Assembly (NCBI RefSeq): GCF_001624695.1
Contig: NZ_JSEP01000016.1
Span: 62,001-126,000 of the forward strand
Source: Labrenzia sp. OB1
GTDB lineage: Bacteria; Pseudomonadota; Alphaproteobacteria; Rhizobiales; Stappiaceae
Reading direction: 5' to 3'
DNA: 64,000 bases
Shown here: piece by piece, positions 8,109-14,554 of the stretch
Numbering within the stretch: position 1 is the first letter of the stretch
Layout of the letters: every line of letters starts with the position of its first letter
Translations under genes and position numbers: made by a program
The notes under the pieces: generated by a model
Databases searched by the model: none
What the model saw: only the letters and a program-made list of their open reading frames with translations
What the model was told of the DNA's origin: nothing

Positions 8109-9281
8109 TTACGCCGTCTTGTTGAAGATCTCGCGACCGATCAGCATGCGGCGGATTTCAGAGGTGCCTGCGCCGATCTCGTATAGCTTGGCGTCGCGCA
8201 AAAGGCGGCCGGTCGGATATTCGTTGATGTAGCCGTTGCCACCGAGAAGCTGAATTGCATCAAGGGCGATCTTCGTCGCGTTTTCCGCCGCATAGAGTAT
8301 CGCGCCCGCCGCATCCTCGCGGGTGGTCTCGCCCCGGTCACAGGCTTTGGCGACCGCGTAGACATAGGACTTGGTGGCGTTCATGCTGACATACATGTCC
8401 GCGACCTTGCCCTGCACCAGTTGAAAGGTACCGATCGCCTGGCCGAACTGTTCGCGCTCATGGACATACGGAATGACAACATCCATTGCCGCCTGCATGA
8501 TGCCCACGGCCCCGGCCGCCAGAACGGCCCGCTCATAGTCAAGACCCGACATCAGCACATTGACGCCCTTGCCGAGCGCACCCAGCACGTTTTCCTCCGG
8601 CACCTCGCAGTCCTGAAACACCAGCTCGCCGGTTTCCGACCCGCGCATGCCGAGTTTGTCGAGCTTCTGGGCCACCGAGAAACCGGAAAAGCCCCTTTCC
8701 ACCAGAAAAGCGGTAATGCCCTTCGCACCGGCGTCCGGATCGGTCTTGGCGTAGATGATCATCGTGTCGGCCGACGGGCCGTTGGTGATCCACATCTTGG
8801 ACCCGTTGAGGATGTAGCGATCACCCTTTTTCTCCGCCCGCAGTTTCATGGAGACGACGTCGGAACCGGCGCCCGTCTCGGACATGGCCAGCGCGCCGAG
8901 ATGTTCGCCCGTTACCAGCTTTTCCAGATAGCGCGTCTTCTGATCGTCATTTCCCCAGCGGCGGAGCTGGTTGACGCAAAGGTTGGAATGCGCGCCGTAG
9001 CTAAGGCCGATGGAAGCGGAAGCCCTGCTGACTTCCTCCATGGCAATGCAGTGTTCCAGATACCCCAGGCCGGAGCCGCCCCAGTCCTCCTCCACCGTGA
9101 TGCCATGCAGGCCGAGGGCGCCCATCTCCGGCCAGAGCTCACGCGGGAACCAGTCCTCGCGGTCAATCTTTTCCGCCAGTGGCGCAATACGGTCCTGGCT
9201 GTAGGAACGGACGCTGTCGCGCAGCATGTCGGCGGTTTCACCGAGATCGAAATTGAAACCCGGAAAATCATTGCGGATCAT
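8109..9281 (-). CDS. ivd: isovaleryl-CoA dehydrogenase
   Basis: A 390-residue FAD-dependent acyl-CoA dehydrogenase catalysing the third step of leucine breakdown (isovaleryl-CoA to 3-methylcrotonyl-CoA). The FAD/substrate motifs [16 protein letters not shown] and MWITNGP are intact. The catalytic base is E250 in [10 protein letters not shown], the position that marks IVD-type enzymes rather than MCAD/SCAD types. [24 protein letters not shown] and the [16 protein letters not shown] end are standard. Methylcrotonyl-CoA carboxylase genes, the usual neighbours, are absent here. A MerR/LiuR-like regulator heads the same unit, consistent with control by branched-chain amino-acid catabolites. Confidence 0.95.
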   Translation of the reverse strand: MIRNDFPGFNFDLGETADMLRDSVRSYSQDRIAPLAEKIDREDWFPRELWPEMGALGLHGITVEEDWGGSGLGYLEHCIAMEEVSRASASIGLSYGAHSNLCVNQLRRWGNDDQKTRYLEKLVTGEHLGALAMSETGAGSDVVSMKLRAEKKGDRYILNGSKMWITNGPSADTMIIYAKTDPDAGAKGITAFLVERGFSGFSVAQKLDKLGMRGSETGELVFQDCEVPEENVLGALGKGVNVLMSGLDYERAVLAAGAVGIMQAAMDVVIPYVHEREQFGQAIGTFQLVQGKVADMYVSMNATKSYVYAVAKACDRGETTREDAAGAILYAAENATKIALDAIQLLGGNGYINEYPTGRLLRDAKLYEIGAGTSEIRRMLIGREIFNKTA

Positions 9282-9307
9282 TTTGGTTTCCTCCCAGGGC
9301 CCCGAGA

Positions 9308-9754
9308 TTAAGGGCGCTCATATCGGACAAAGTCACTTAAAACGCCGATCCGGTCATAGAGTTTCCGGGCACGTTCGTTGTGGTGATGCGTGTGCCAGTA
9401 GACGTTACCCTCGGCATCGGGATCTGCGTCGGCGGCCGCATAAACGGCTTCCACCAGAGCGCGCCCCGCGCCGGTGCCCCTGCCGGTCTCGCTGACGAAG
9501 AGATCCTCCAGATAACAGGTCGAGTTCTTTGACCATGTGCTGGAATGGAACAGATAATGGACAAAGCCGACGAGGCTCCCCTCCCGGTCGGCTACGAAGG
9601 CGTCATGACCTTCCGCCGAGAGCAGGCGTTCGAATAGTGTGTCGGTGACATCCACCGGCAGATCCTGCCGGTAAAACGCAAGGTAGGCGTTCCACAGGAC
9701 CTGCCAGGCCGGCCGGTCTTCCCGCCGAAGCGCCCGTATGAGGGTATCAGCCAT
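9308..9754 (-). CDS. GNAT-family N-acetyltransferase
   Basis: A 148-residue acetyltransferase. The acetyl-CoA loop is visible as [20 protein letters not shown] (Q/RxxGxG/A), preceded by the strand CYLEDLFVS and followed by [21 protein letters not shown], the family's beta5-alpha4 segment with the conserved tyrosine. It resembles small diamine/amino-acid acetyltransferases, but the substrate is unknown. The gene lies three bases after the thioesterase gene and 26 bases before ivd, so it belongs to the MerR-led unit. Confidence 0.88.
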   Translation of the reverse strand: MADTLIRALRREDRPAWQVLWNAYLAFYRQDLPVDVTDTLFERLLSAEGHDAFVADREGSLVGFVHYLFHSSTWSKNSTCYLEDLFVSETGRGTGAGRALVEAVYAAADADPDAEGNVYWHTHHHNERARKLYDRIGVLSDFVRYERP

Positions 9755-9757
9755 GGC

Positions 9758-10201
9758 TCAGTCCTTTGCTCCGGCTACACTCACAAGCGTAAACAGGCCG
9801 GTGGCGACATGTACCTGAACACCCTCGTCAAGACCGTAGACATCGGCTTTCGCGATCGTCAGCGTGCGGCCGGGTTTCACCACCCTGCCACGCGCCAGCA
9901 GAACCGGCTGCTTCGCCGGATTGAGCAGATTGACCTTGTATTCGCTGGTCAGAACGCCGAACCCGACCGCAAACAGGCTCAGGCTGGCATAGCCGGCGGC
10001 TGAATCCGCAATCGAGGACGTCGCGCCGGCATGAAAGAAACCGTGCTGCTGAGTCAGCTCGGGCCGCATGGTCAGCTCCAGATCGACAGCCCCCGGCGAC
10101 ACATGAACGAGCTTCGCGCCCAGATGCGTCATGAATTTCTGGGCTGCGAAACTGGTCCTGACCCGGTTTTCCCAATCGGGATCCCTCGGAGTGAACTCCA
10201 T
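9758..10201 (-). CDS. PaaI-type hotdog thioesterase
   Basis: A 147-residue single hotdog domain. HGFFHAGATSSIADSAAGYAS carries the HGG/D-type active-site pattern of PaaI-like acyl-CoA thioesterases (the G after H is followed by the acidic D in IADSAAG), and SEYKVNLLNPAK is the usual central strand. It probably hydrolyses a short-chain or aryl-CoA; next to ivd, a role in removing toxic acyl-CoA is plausible but inferred. Its ATG overlaps the stop of the merR-type gene by one base (TGATG), indicating translational coupling. Confidence 0.88.
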   Translation of the reverse strand: MEFTPRDPDWENRVRTSFAAQKFMTHLGAKLVHVSPGAVDLELTMRPELTQQHGFFHAGATSSIADSAAGYASLSLFAVGFGVLTSEYKVNLLNPAKQPVLLARGRVVKPGRTLTIAKADVYGLDEGVQVHVATGLFTLVSVAGAKD

Positions 10202-10602
10202 CAGACTGTCTCCGGGGACAGTCTGGTCGCAAGTTCGCAGATACGCTCACGCGCACCGCTCTCGACCTCGTCAAGCTCCAGAAGAGTCAGTTCGATGTCT
10301 CGCTGCTTTTCCAGAAGCTCTTCACGACGGGCGGCGATCCTGTCGAGCAACAGACGCAACTGGCCGGTTTCTCCCGGGTCGCTCGCATACATCTCGATTA
10401 TTTCCCTGATGTCATTCAGGGTAAAACCGAGGCGTTTGCCGCGCAGGATCAGTTTGATCCGCGTTCGGTCACCAGGTGTATAAAGGCGCTGACGCCCGCG
10501 GCGGCTCGGAGACACCAACCCTTGCGCCTCATAGAAACGCAAAGTGCGGGTGGTGATGTCGAATTCCTGCGTGAGCTGTGTGATCGTGAAATAGCGCTGC
10601 AT
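10201..10602 (-). CDS. MerR-family regulator, LiuR-like
   Basis: A 133-residue regulator with the MerR winged-helix (FTITQLTQEFDITTRTLRFYEAQGLVSPSRRGRQRLYTPGD) and a long C-terminal dimer helix with no cysteines for metal binding. Length, absence of an effector domain and position directly ahead of isovaleryl-CoA dehydrogenase genes resemble LiuR, the known MerR regulator of leucine/isovalerate catabolism in Proteobacteria. ATG 10602 is chosen because AAGGA lies six bases upstream; the open frame extends nine codons further. It is the first gene of the eight-gene unit and probably autoregulates through the dyad at 10634-10652. The symbol liuR is likely but not certain. Confidence 0.85.
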   Translation of the reverse strand: MQRYFTITQLTQEFDITTRTLRFYEAQGLVSPSRRGRQRLYTPGDRTRIKLILRGKRLGFTLNDIREIIEMYASDPGETGQLRLLLDRIAARREELLEKQRDIELTLLELDEVESGARERICELATRLSPETV

Positions 10603-10633
10603 GCCCGATCCTTTTTGGATGAGGCACAATTCC

Positions 10634-10652
10634 GGCTTTTTACCTTAAAGTC
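10634..10652 (-). promoter_or_regulatory. candidate MerR/LiuR operator in promoter
   Basis: On the minus strand a TTGACT -35-like hexamer overlaps an imperfect 19-base dyad with arms GACTTT and AAAGCC, which would sit between the -35 and -10 elements as MerR-family operators do. No good -10 hexamer is visible at 17-19 bases, and the LiuR consensus could not be compared, so this is tentative. Confidence 0.3.
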
Positions 10653-10695
10653 AACACGTTCATTTTACGCATTTAAATACAATTGCTTACATTAA

Positions 10696-11403
10696 CTATT
10701 TGAGATCATCCAACTTCATATCCCTGTTCAGGACATTCAGGTCGACATTGCCCGAAATCCCTTTAACCGTGCCTCGGTCATGATACTGCCAGCCGGTCCA
10801 CTCATTTGCATAGTCGGGAGAATGCCAGACTGAACGGGCCCAGAGCCTGCGGTTCAGGCCGCTGTCCTTCAGATAGGCGAAGTAGAAATCCTGCGGCGAA
10901 TAGAAGATGATCCGCTTGCCGCCTGCCTGCTCCACCAGCGCCGTAAAGTCGCTGATTTCCCGCAGCACTTCCTCGACGGGCGGACGGCGCGCGCAGTTGC
11001 CGGTGAACTCGAGGTCCACCATCGGCGCCATCATGTCACGGTCGTCGGGAAGGACGGAGAGGAAATTTTCCGCCTGCTTTCTGCCTGGCTGGCACAGACT
11101 GAAATAATGGTAGGCGCCACGGGCAAGTCCGGCCGCGCCCGCACCGGCCCAGTTCTTTTGGAAAGCGCCATCCTTGAAGTCGCCGCCTTCACTAGCCTTC
11201 ATATAGACAAAGGCCACATCGTCCGCCGCGACCATGCTCCAGTCGATGTCCCCCTGATGATGAGAAACATCAATGCCGCGAAGCGTATAGTCGCCCCGGT
11301 CAGGTTCCCAGTTCATGAAGAAAAACGCTGCGCCGGCAACCGAAATCACACCGCCGACCGCTATGTAAAACAGCACCCGCAATGCTGCCTGCAAGAAACT
11401 CAT
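10696..11403 (-). CDS. membrane-anchored GH25 lysozyme-like muramidase
   Basis: A 235-residue protein with an uncleaved N-terminal transmembrane helix (about residues 8-30) and a periplasmic glycosyl hydrolase 25 domain. GIDVSHHQGDIDW gives the first active-site aspartate D45, and PMVDLEF gives the catalytic D130/E132 pair; GAYHYFSLCQPGRKQAENF and GWQYHDRGTVKGISGNVDLN are typical GH25 strands. It should cut the MurNAc-GlcNAc bond of peptidoglycan. It is separated from the MerR-type gene by 93 bases and read in the same direction, with no terminator seen between, so partial read-through is possible. Confidence 0.88.
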   Translation of the reverse strand: MSFLQAALRVLFYIAVGGVISVAGAAFFFMNWEPDRGDYTLRGIDVSHHQGDIDWSMVAADDVAFVYMKASEGGDFKDGAFQKNWAGAGAAGLARGAYHYFSLCQPGRKQAENFLSVLPDDRDMMAPMVDLEFTGNCARRPPVEEVLREISDFTALVEQAGGKRIIFYSPQDFYFAYLKDSGLNRRLWARSVWHSPDYANEWTGWQYHDRGTVKGISGNVDLNVLNRDMKLDDLK

Positions 11404-11463
11404 ATCGCCGCACCCGTATTGACCTCCACCTCATATCAAACCTGCCTCACAAGGCGTTAAAAT

Positions 11464-11889
11464 TCAGGATAGAAAATTCGGCCAGAGCGGAGCCGCGGCC
11501 AGTTCCAGGACGTTTCCGTCCGGATCGTTGAAATAAAGGCTTGTCCCGCCCGCCGGCCAGGTCACCTCGCTGATCGTGACAATCCCCTGACCCTTCAGAT
11601 AATCGCGCCAGGGCTGCAGCTGTTCGACGGAGATCCGGAATGCGAAATGACTGTGACCGGTGGTATCGTGGCCCGGCACGATGCCACCGGGCGTCTCTAC
11701 GTCCTCGCCCGTATGACCTCGGTGAAAAACCAGCAGCGTCTGCGCGGGCCCGGCATCGTAGGCGTAGAGACGCTCACCCGCGACCATGCGTTCAAGCCCA
11801 AGAACAGTGGAATAAAAGACATGCGCGGCCTCCATGTCATCGACATAGACGGCCGTCTCCAGAATGCCGTCGATCTGTGGCGCGTGCAT
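11464..11889 (-). CDS. VOC (glyoxalase/bleomycin-resistance) family protein
   Basis: A 141-residue protein with two beta-alpha-beta-beta-beta modules. ETAVYVDDMEAAHVFYSTVLGLE opens the first, HSHFAFRISVEQLQPWRDYLKGQG opens the second, and SLYFNDPDGNVLEL ends with the metal-binding glutamate. Candidate metal ligands are the histidine in GHSHFAF and E in VLELA. The substrate is unknown; fosfomycin resistance, glyoxalase and ring-cleavage dioxygenase enzymes share the fold. It is a single gene between the lysozyme and ohr. Confidence 0.85.
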   Translation of the reverse strand: MHAPQIDGILETAVYVDDMEAAHVFYSTVLGLERMVAGERLYAYDAGPAQTLLVFHRGHTGEDVETPGGIVPGHDTTGHSHFAFRISVEQLQPWRDYLKGQGIVTISEVTWPAGGTSLYFNDPDGNVLELAAAPLWPNFLS

Positions 11890-12020
11890 TTTTTAAAGCT
11901 CCTCAGGACGATGCGTGTCAGCTCGGGTCACTTTACCCGATAGGGTGGAAAAGACGAACCACAGAGCGCTCACAGCCCGCATCCTTGGCGCTCCTGTATC
12001 TTTCCGCCCCCCTCAAAACC

Positions 12021-12051
12021 GAAATCGCCCCGCAGTCTGCGGAGCGATTTC
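12021..12051 (-). terminator. probable terminator downstream of ohr
   Basis: A 31-base inverted repeat pairs GAAATCGC-CCGCA with TGCGG-GCGATTTC around a GTC loop, with one internal mismatch on each side. Read on the minus strand it is followed by GGTTTTGA. It lies 64 bases after the ohr stop. Confidence 0.55.
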
Positions 12052-12102
12052 AAAAGTCGTCAGATCCAGGCGATTGTCTGCACAGTCTTCAAGCCTGACA
12101 AC

Positions 12103-12124
12103 GTCAGACCACCGTCAGACCACC
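12103..12124. repeat. 11-base tandem duplication spanning the ohr stop codon
   Basis: GTCAGACCACC occurs twice in a row, and a third partial copy (GTCAG) follows. The ohr stop (TCA at 12115-12117 on the plus strand) is inside the second copy, so the last codons of ohr and its stop are duplicated in the downstream untranslated region. Confidence 0.8.
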
Positions 12125-12540
12125 GTCAGCTTGACGTCGATATTGTTGCGGGTGGCGTTGGAATACGGGCAGACCTGATGCGCCTTTGCAACGAGATCCT
12201 CGGCGACCGCCCTCTCGAGTCCGGGCAGGGAAATCTCCAAAGCGACCGCCAGACCGAAACCACCTTCCGACCGCGGCCCGATACCCACCGTGGAGGTGAT
12301 CGAGGCATCCGCCGGAATGGCGATTTTTTCCTGCCCCCCGACGAATTTCATGGCGCCGATGAAGCACGCTGCATAGCCGGCGGCGAACAATTCTTCCGGG
12401 TTGTTGCCCTCCCCGCCGGAACCGCCCAGTTCCTTCGGTGTCGCCAGCTTGACGTTGAAGGAACCACTCAGGGTTTCCGCCGTGCCGTCGCGCCCGCCGG
12501 TCGCCCGTGCCTTTGTCTCGTATTTTACATCTACAGCCAT
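12115..12540 (-). CDS. ohr: organic hydroperoxide resistance protein Ohr
   Basis: A 141-residue OsmC/Ohr peroxidase that reduces organic hydroperoxides using a reactive cysteine. C59 in GYAACFIGAM and C124 in HQVCPYSNATR are the catalytic pair, with R17 and E50 as the usual supporting residues. NPEELFAAGYAACF is diagnostic for Ohr over OsmC. It is divergent from ohrR; the shared 174-base region carries matching inverted repeats. This is the classical peroxide-inducible arrangement, with OhrR repressing ohr until oxidised. Confidence 0.96.
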   Translation of the reverse strand: MAVDVKYETKARATGGRDGTAETLSGSFNVKLATPKELGGSGGEGNNPEELFAAGYAACFIGAMKFVGGQEKIAIPADASITSTVGIGPRSEGGFGLAVALEISLPGLERAVAEDLVAKAHQVCPYSNATRNNIDVKLTVV

Positions 12541-12605
12541 CTGGATTCTCCTTCATTTCATTCCGGCCAAGAGGCCACTGCAAAACGATTGCAGAAGCCT
12601 CATTA

Positions 12606-12640
12606 TTATATCGTACAAGTTTTTATCGCGCACGATATAA
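12606..12640. promoter_or_regulatory. candidate OhrR operator, ohr side
   Basis: TTATATCGT (12606-12614) and ACGATATAA (12632-12640) form a perfect 9-base inverted repeat with a 17-base spacer. The right part also contains ATCGCGCACGAT, one mismatch from the perfect palindrome ATCGTGCACGAT found beside ohrR. It lies 66-100 bases upstream of the ohr start, where the ohr promoter should be. Confidence 0.6.
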
Positions 12641-12688
12641 ATGCTCACATACGGTGCGCTCGCAAAAACGTCAAGAACTTGCGATCAT

Positions 12689-12700
12689 ATCGTGCACGAT
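12689..12700. promoter_or_regulatory. candidate OhrR operator, ohrR side
   Basis: ATCGTGCACGAT is a perfect 12-base palindrome ending 14 bases before the ohrR ATG, just upstream of its AAGGAG ribosome site. A near-identical copy lies at 12625-12636. Repression of ohrR by its own product is the natural reading. Confidence 0.6.
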
Positions 12701-12714
12701 TTATAAGGAGACGC

Positions 12715-13431
12715 ATGACCCAGACGACAGAACAGATGTCTCTTCTGGACGCGATCGGAATAACCGCGCCCGAGGAGCAGAAAACACCTAAAAAAGACAA
12801 GCCTGCCAAGGCTGGCACGTCCGAGAAAAAGCCGCGTAAAAAGACCTCTGCCAAAAGCGGAGCCAGGTCGGCAGCGAAGGCGAAGAGGACGGCCGGGACG
12901 GAGACGCCCCCTGCCGTGACAGACGCCAGCACCGCTGATTTGGCGAGACCTGCCGCGGACAAGCCGGTACCCGGCCCTTCCGAAGTCGCGAACGATCCTC
13001 TGCCGCTCGACAAATACCTGTGTTTCGCGCTCTATTCCGCCAACCATGCCATGCATGGCGTTTACAAGGATCTCCTGAAGGAGATTGGTCTCACTTACCC
13101 GCAATTCCTGGCCATGACCGTTCTATGGGAGACCAGCAATGTGCCGGTGGGCACGATCACCGCAAAGCTGCAGCTCGACACAAACACGCTGACCCCGCTT
13201 CTGAAGCGGCTGGAAGCCATGGGCCTGATCACGCGCACCCGCAACATCAAGGACGAGCGCCAGGTGATTCTCAAGCTGACCCGCAAGGGACGCGCACTGC
13301 AGAGGAAGACACAGCATTTCAGCAACTGCATCCTGTCCTCCGCCGGCCTCGAGCTTGAAGAGGTCATGGAGCTGCAGTCAAAAATCATGCTATTGCGCGA
13401 CAATTTGCGCGACGCAGGCGTGGACACCTGA
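12715..13431 (+). CDS. ohrR: OhrR, MarR-family peroxide-sensing repressor with long basic N-terminal extension
   Basis: A 238-residue regulator. Residues about 95-238 are a complete MarR/OhrR domain: C103 in DKYLCFALYSANHAM is the conserved peroxide-sensing cysteine, and the winged helix (VGTITAKLQLDTNTLTPLLKRLEAMGLITRTRN, DERQVILKLTRKG) is intact. Typical OhrR proteins have about 140-160 residues; here about 95 residues rich in Lys, Ala, Pro, Ser and Thr precede the domain (about 25-62 especially basic, histone-H1-like). The AAGGAG ribosome site four bases before ATG 12715 supports translation of the extension. There is no other in-frame ATG before the domain with a ribosome site. It is divergent from its target ohr. 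Confidence 0.93.
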   Translation: MTQTTEQMSLLDAIGITAPEEQKTPKKDKPAKAGTSEKKPRKKTSAKSGARSAAKAKRTAGTETPPAVTDASTADLARPAADKPVPGPSEVANDPLPLDKYLCFALYSANHAMHGVYKDLLKEIGLTYPQFLAMTVLWETSNVPVGTITAKLQLDTNTLTPLLKRLEAMGLITRTRNIKDERQVILKLTRKGRALQRKTQHFSNCILSSAGLELEEVMELQSKIMLLRDNLRDAGVDT

Positions 13432-13458
13432 TCCAGGTCCTGTCCTACTTTTCAGCTT

Positions 13459-14058
13459 TCAGCGATCCGCCTGCTTCAAAAGCGCCTGGCAGATCGTCCG
13501 CTTCAAGACCTCCAGCGCCCTCTCCTCGGACCAACCGCAATCGCGTGTCAGCAGACCCCATGCCTGAACACTGAAGGACGCCCACAAGTAGTCTGCTGCC
13601 ATTTTGGCGGACCAGTCCACCTGCAGCGCACCGTCCCGCTCCAGCGACCCTGTCAGATTTGCCAGCCACTGCCGCAGTTCGCTCATCCTGTCTTCCCACG
13701 CCGCCGAGGCATCCGCGTCCGTCGTTCTCAGCCGGATCAGGTCTGAAGCAACGGGATAGATCTCCTGCACGAACCGGATCCAGACCTCGATGACCGCTTC
13801 GAGCCTTTGCGCCGGATCGTACTTCTCAATGGCCTCGTCAAATCGGGCCTTGATATCGAGCCGCTCGTCCGTCCGCCGCACAAGCGCCAGTATCAACCCA
13901 CCCCTGGAACCGAAATGATCATAGACCGACTGACGGCTGACCCCCACCGCCTTCGCGATTTCGGCAAGCGACACCTCTGCCCCGCGCTCCGAAATCAGTT
14001 CCCAGGCACTGTCCAGTATTTCCGCGCGAGTCCGCGCTATCCTGCCTGCACTTGACAC
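13459..14058 (-). CDS. TetR-family transcriptional repressor
   Basis: The 199-residue protein starts with a TetR helix-turn-helix: RTRAEILDSAWELISERGAEVSLAEIAKAVGVSRQSVYDHFGSRGGL. The ligand-binding C-terminal half is helical and diverse. The start is uncertain. GTG 14058 gives a normal N-terminus but has no Shine-Dalgarno sequence, and the codon lies inside a candidate operator, so a leaderless message is possible. ATG 14109 in the same frame would add 17 residues and place both operators inside the gene. It is divergent from the DUF1330-like gene, which it probably represses. Confidence 0.85.
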   Translation of the reverse strand: MSSAGRIARTRAEILDSAWELISERGAEVSLAEIAKAVGVSRQSVYDHFGSRGGLILALVRRTDERLDIKARFDEAIEKYDPAQRLEAVIEVWIRFVQEIYPVASDLIRLRTTDADASAAWEDRMSELRQWLANLTGSLERDGALQVDWSAKMAADYLWASFSVQAWGLLTRDCGWSEERALEVLKRTICQALLKQADR

Positions 14059-14093
14059 GTGTAAAGTGATTCCATATTTGACATGTGTAAAGT
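14052..14093. promoter_or_regulatory. two tandem TetR-type operators
   Basis: Two nearly identical 16-mers, TTGACACGTGTAAAGT (14052-14067) and TTGACATGTGTAAAGT (14078-14093), are 26 bases apart. Each is an almost perfect palindrome of the form TT-G/T-ACACGTGT-A/C-AA, and each contains a TTGACA hexamer that can act as -35. They lie between the divergent tetR-type and DUF1330-type genes. Dual sites with spacing near 2.5 helical turns suggest cooperative dimer binding. Confidence 0.65.
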
Positions 14094-14107
14094 TATGGAG
14101 GTCACAC

Positions 14108-14548
14108 ATGAACGTCAACCAGCAGGTTTCCCAATTCACCGCGTGGTACGGCTCCGGCACCGACGGCAGTTGCCCAACGGAAGCCCAGTGGGCGCAGATT
14201 CTTGGCAGGCCAGCGGACAAACCGGTCACATTGATCAATTTCTTCAAGCTGCGGGACAAGGCAGAGTATTCGGAAGGTTCCGGGGACGCCTCCGGCCAGG
14301 ACGCGTTTGCGAGCTATGCCGCCGTCAGCATTCCGGCGATGAAACACGCCGGCGGGCGCTTTCTCCATGTCGGCCCGTTTCAGGGCATGTTCCTGGGTGA
14401 AAACGAGGACTGGGATGTCGTCGCCATCGGCGCCTATCCAAACCTTGACGCTCTGAAGACACTTTATTCCGATGAAAGCTACCGCAACGCCTTTCATCAC
14501 CGCACGGCGGCTTGTGAACGGCAAAAAGTGCTGGTCTCGGGCGACTGA
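14108..14548 (+). CDS. DUF1330-like protein
   Basis: A 146-residue cytoplasmic protein. KPVTLINFFKLRDKAEY, AFASYAAVSIPAMKHAGGRFLHVGPFQGMFLGE, WDVVAIGAYPNLDALKTLYSDESYRNAFHHR and a short end match the ferredoxin-like DUF1330/NIPSNAP-type layout; no enzyme function is established. GGAGG lies seven bases before ATG 14108; an upstream in-frame ATG at 14066 is inside the operator region and unlikely. It is probably induced when the neighbouring TetR-type repressor is relieved. It converges with mgtE, the stop codons being six bases apart. Confidence 0.75.
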   Translation: MNVNQQVSQFTAWYGSGTDGSCPTEAQWAQILGRPADKPVTLINFFKLRDKAEYSEGSGDASGQDAFASYAAVSIPAMKHAGGRFLHVGPFQGMFLGENEDWDVVAIGAYPNLDALKTLYSDESYRNAFHHRTAACERQKVLVSGD

Positions 14549-14554
14549 GACTGG

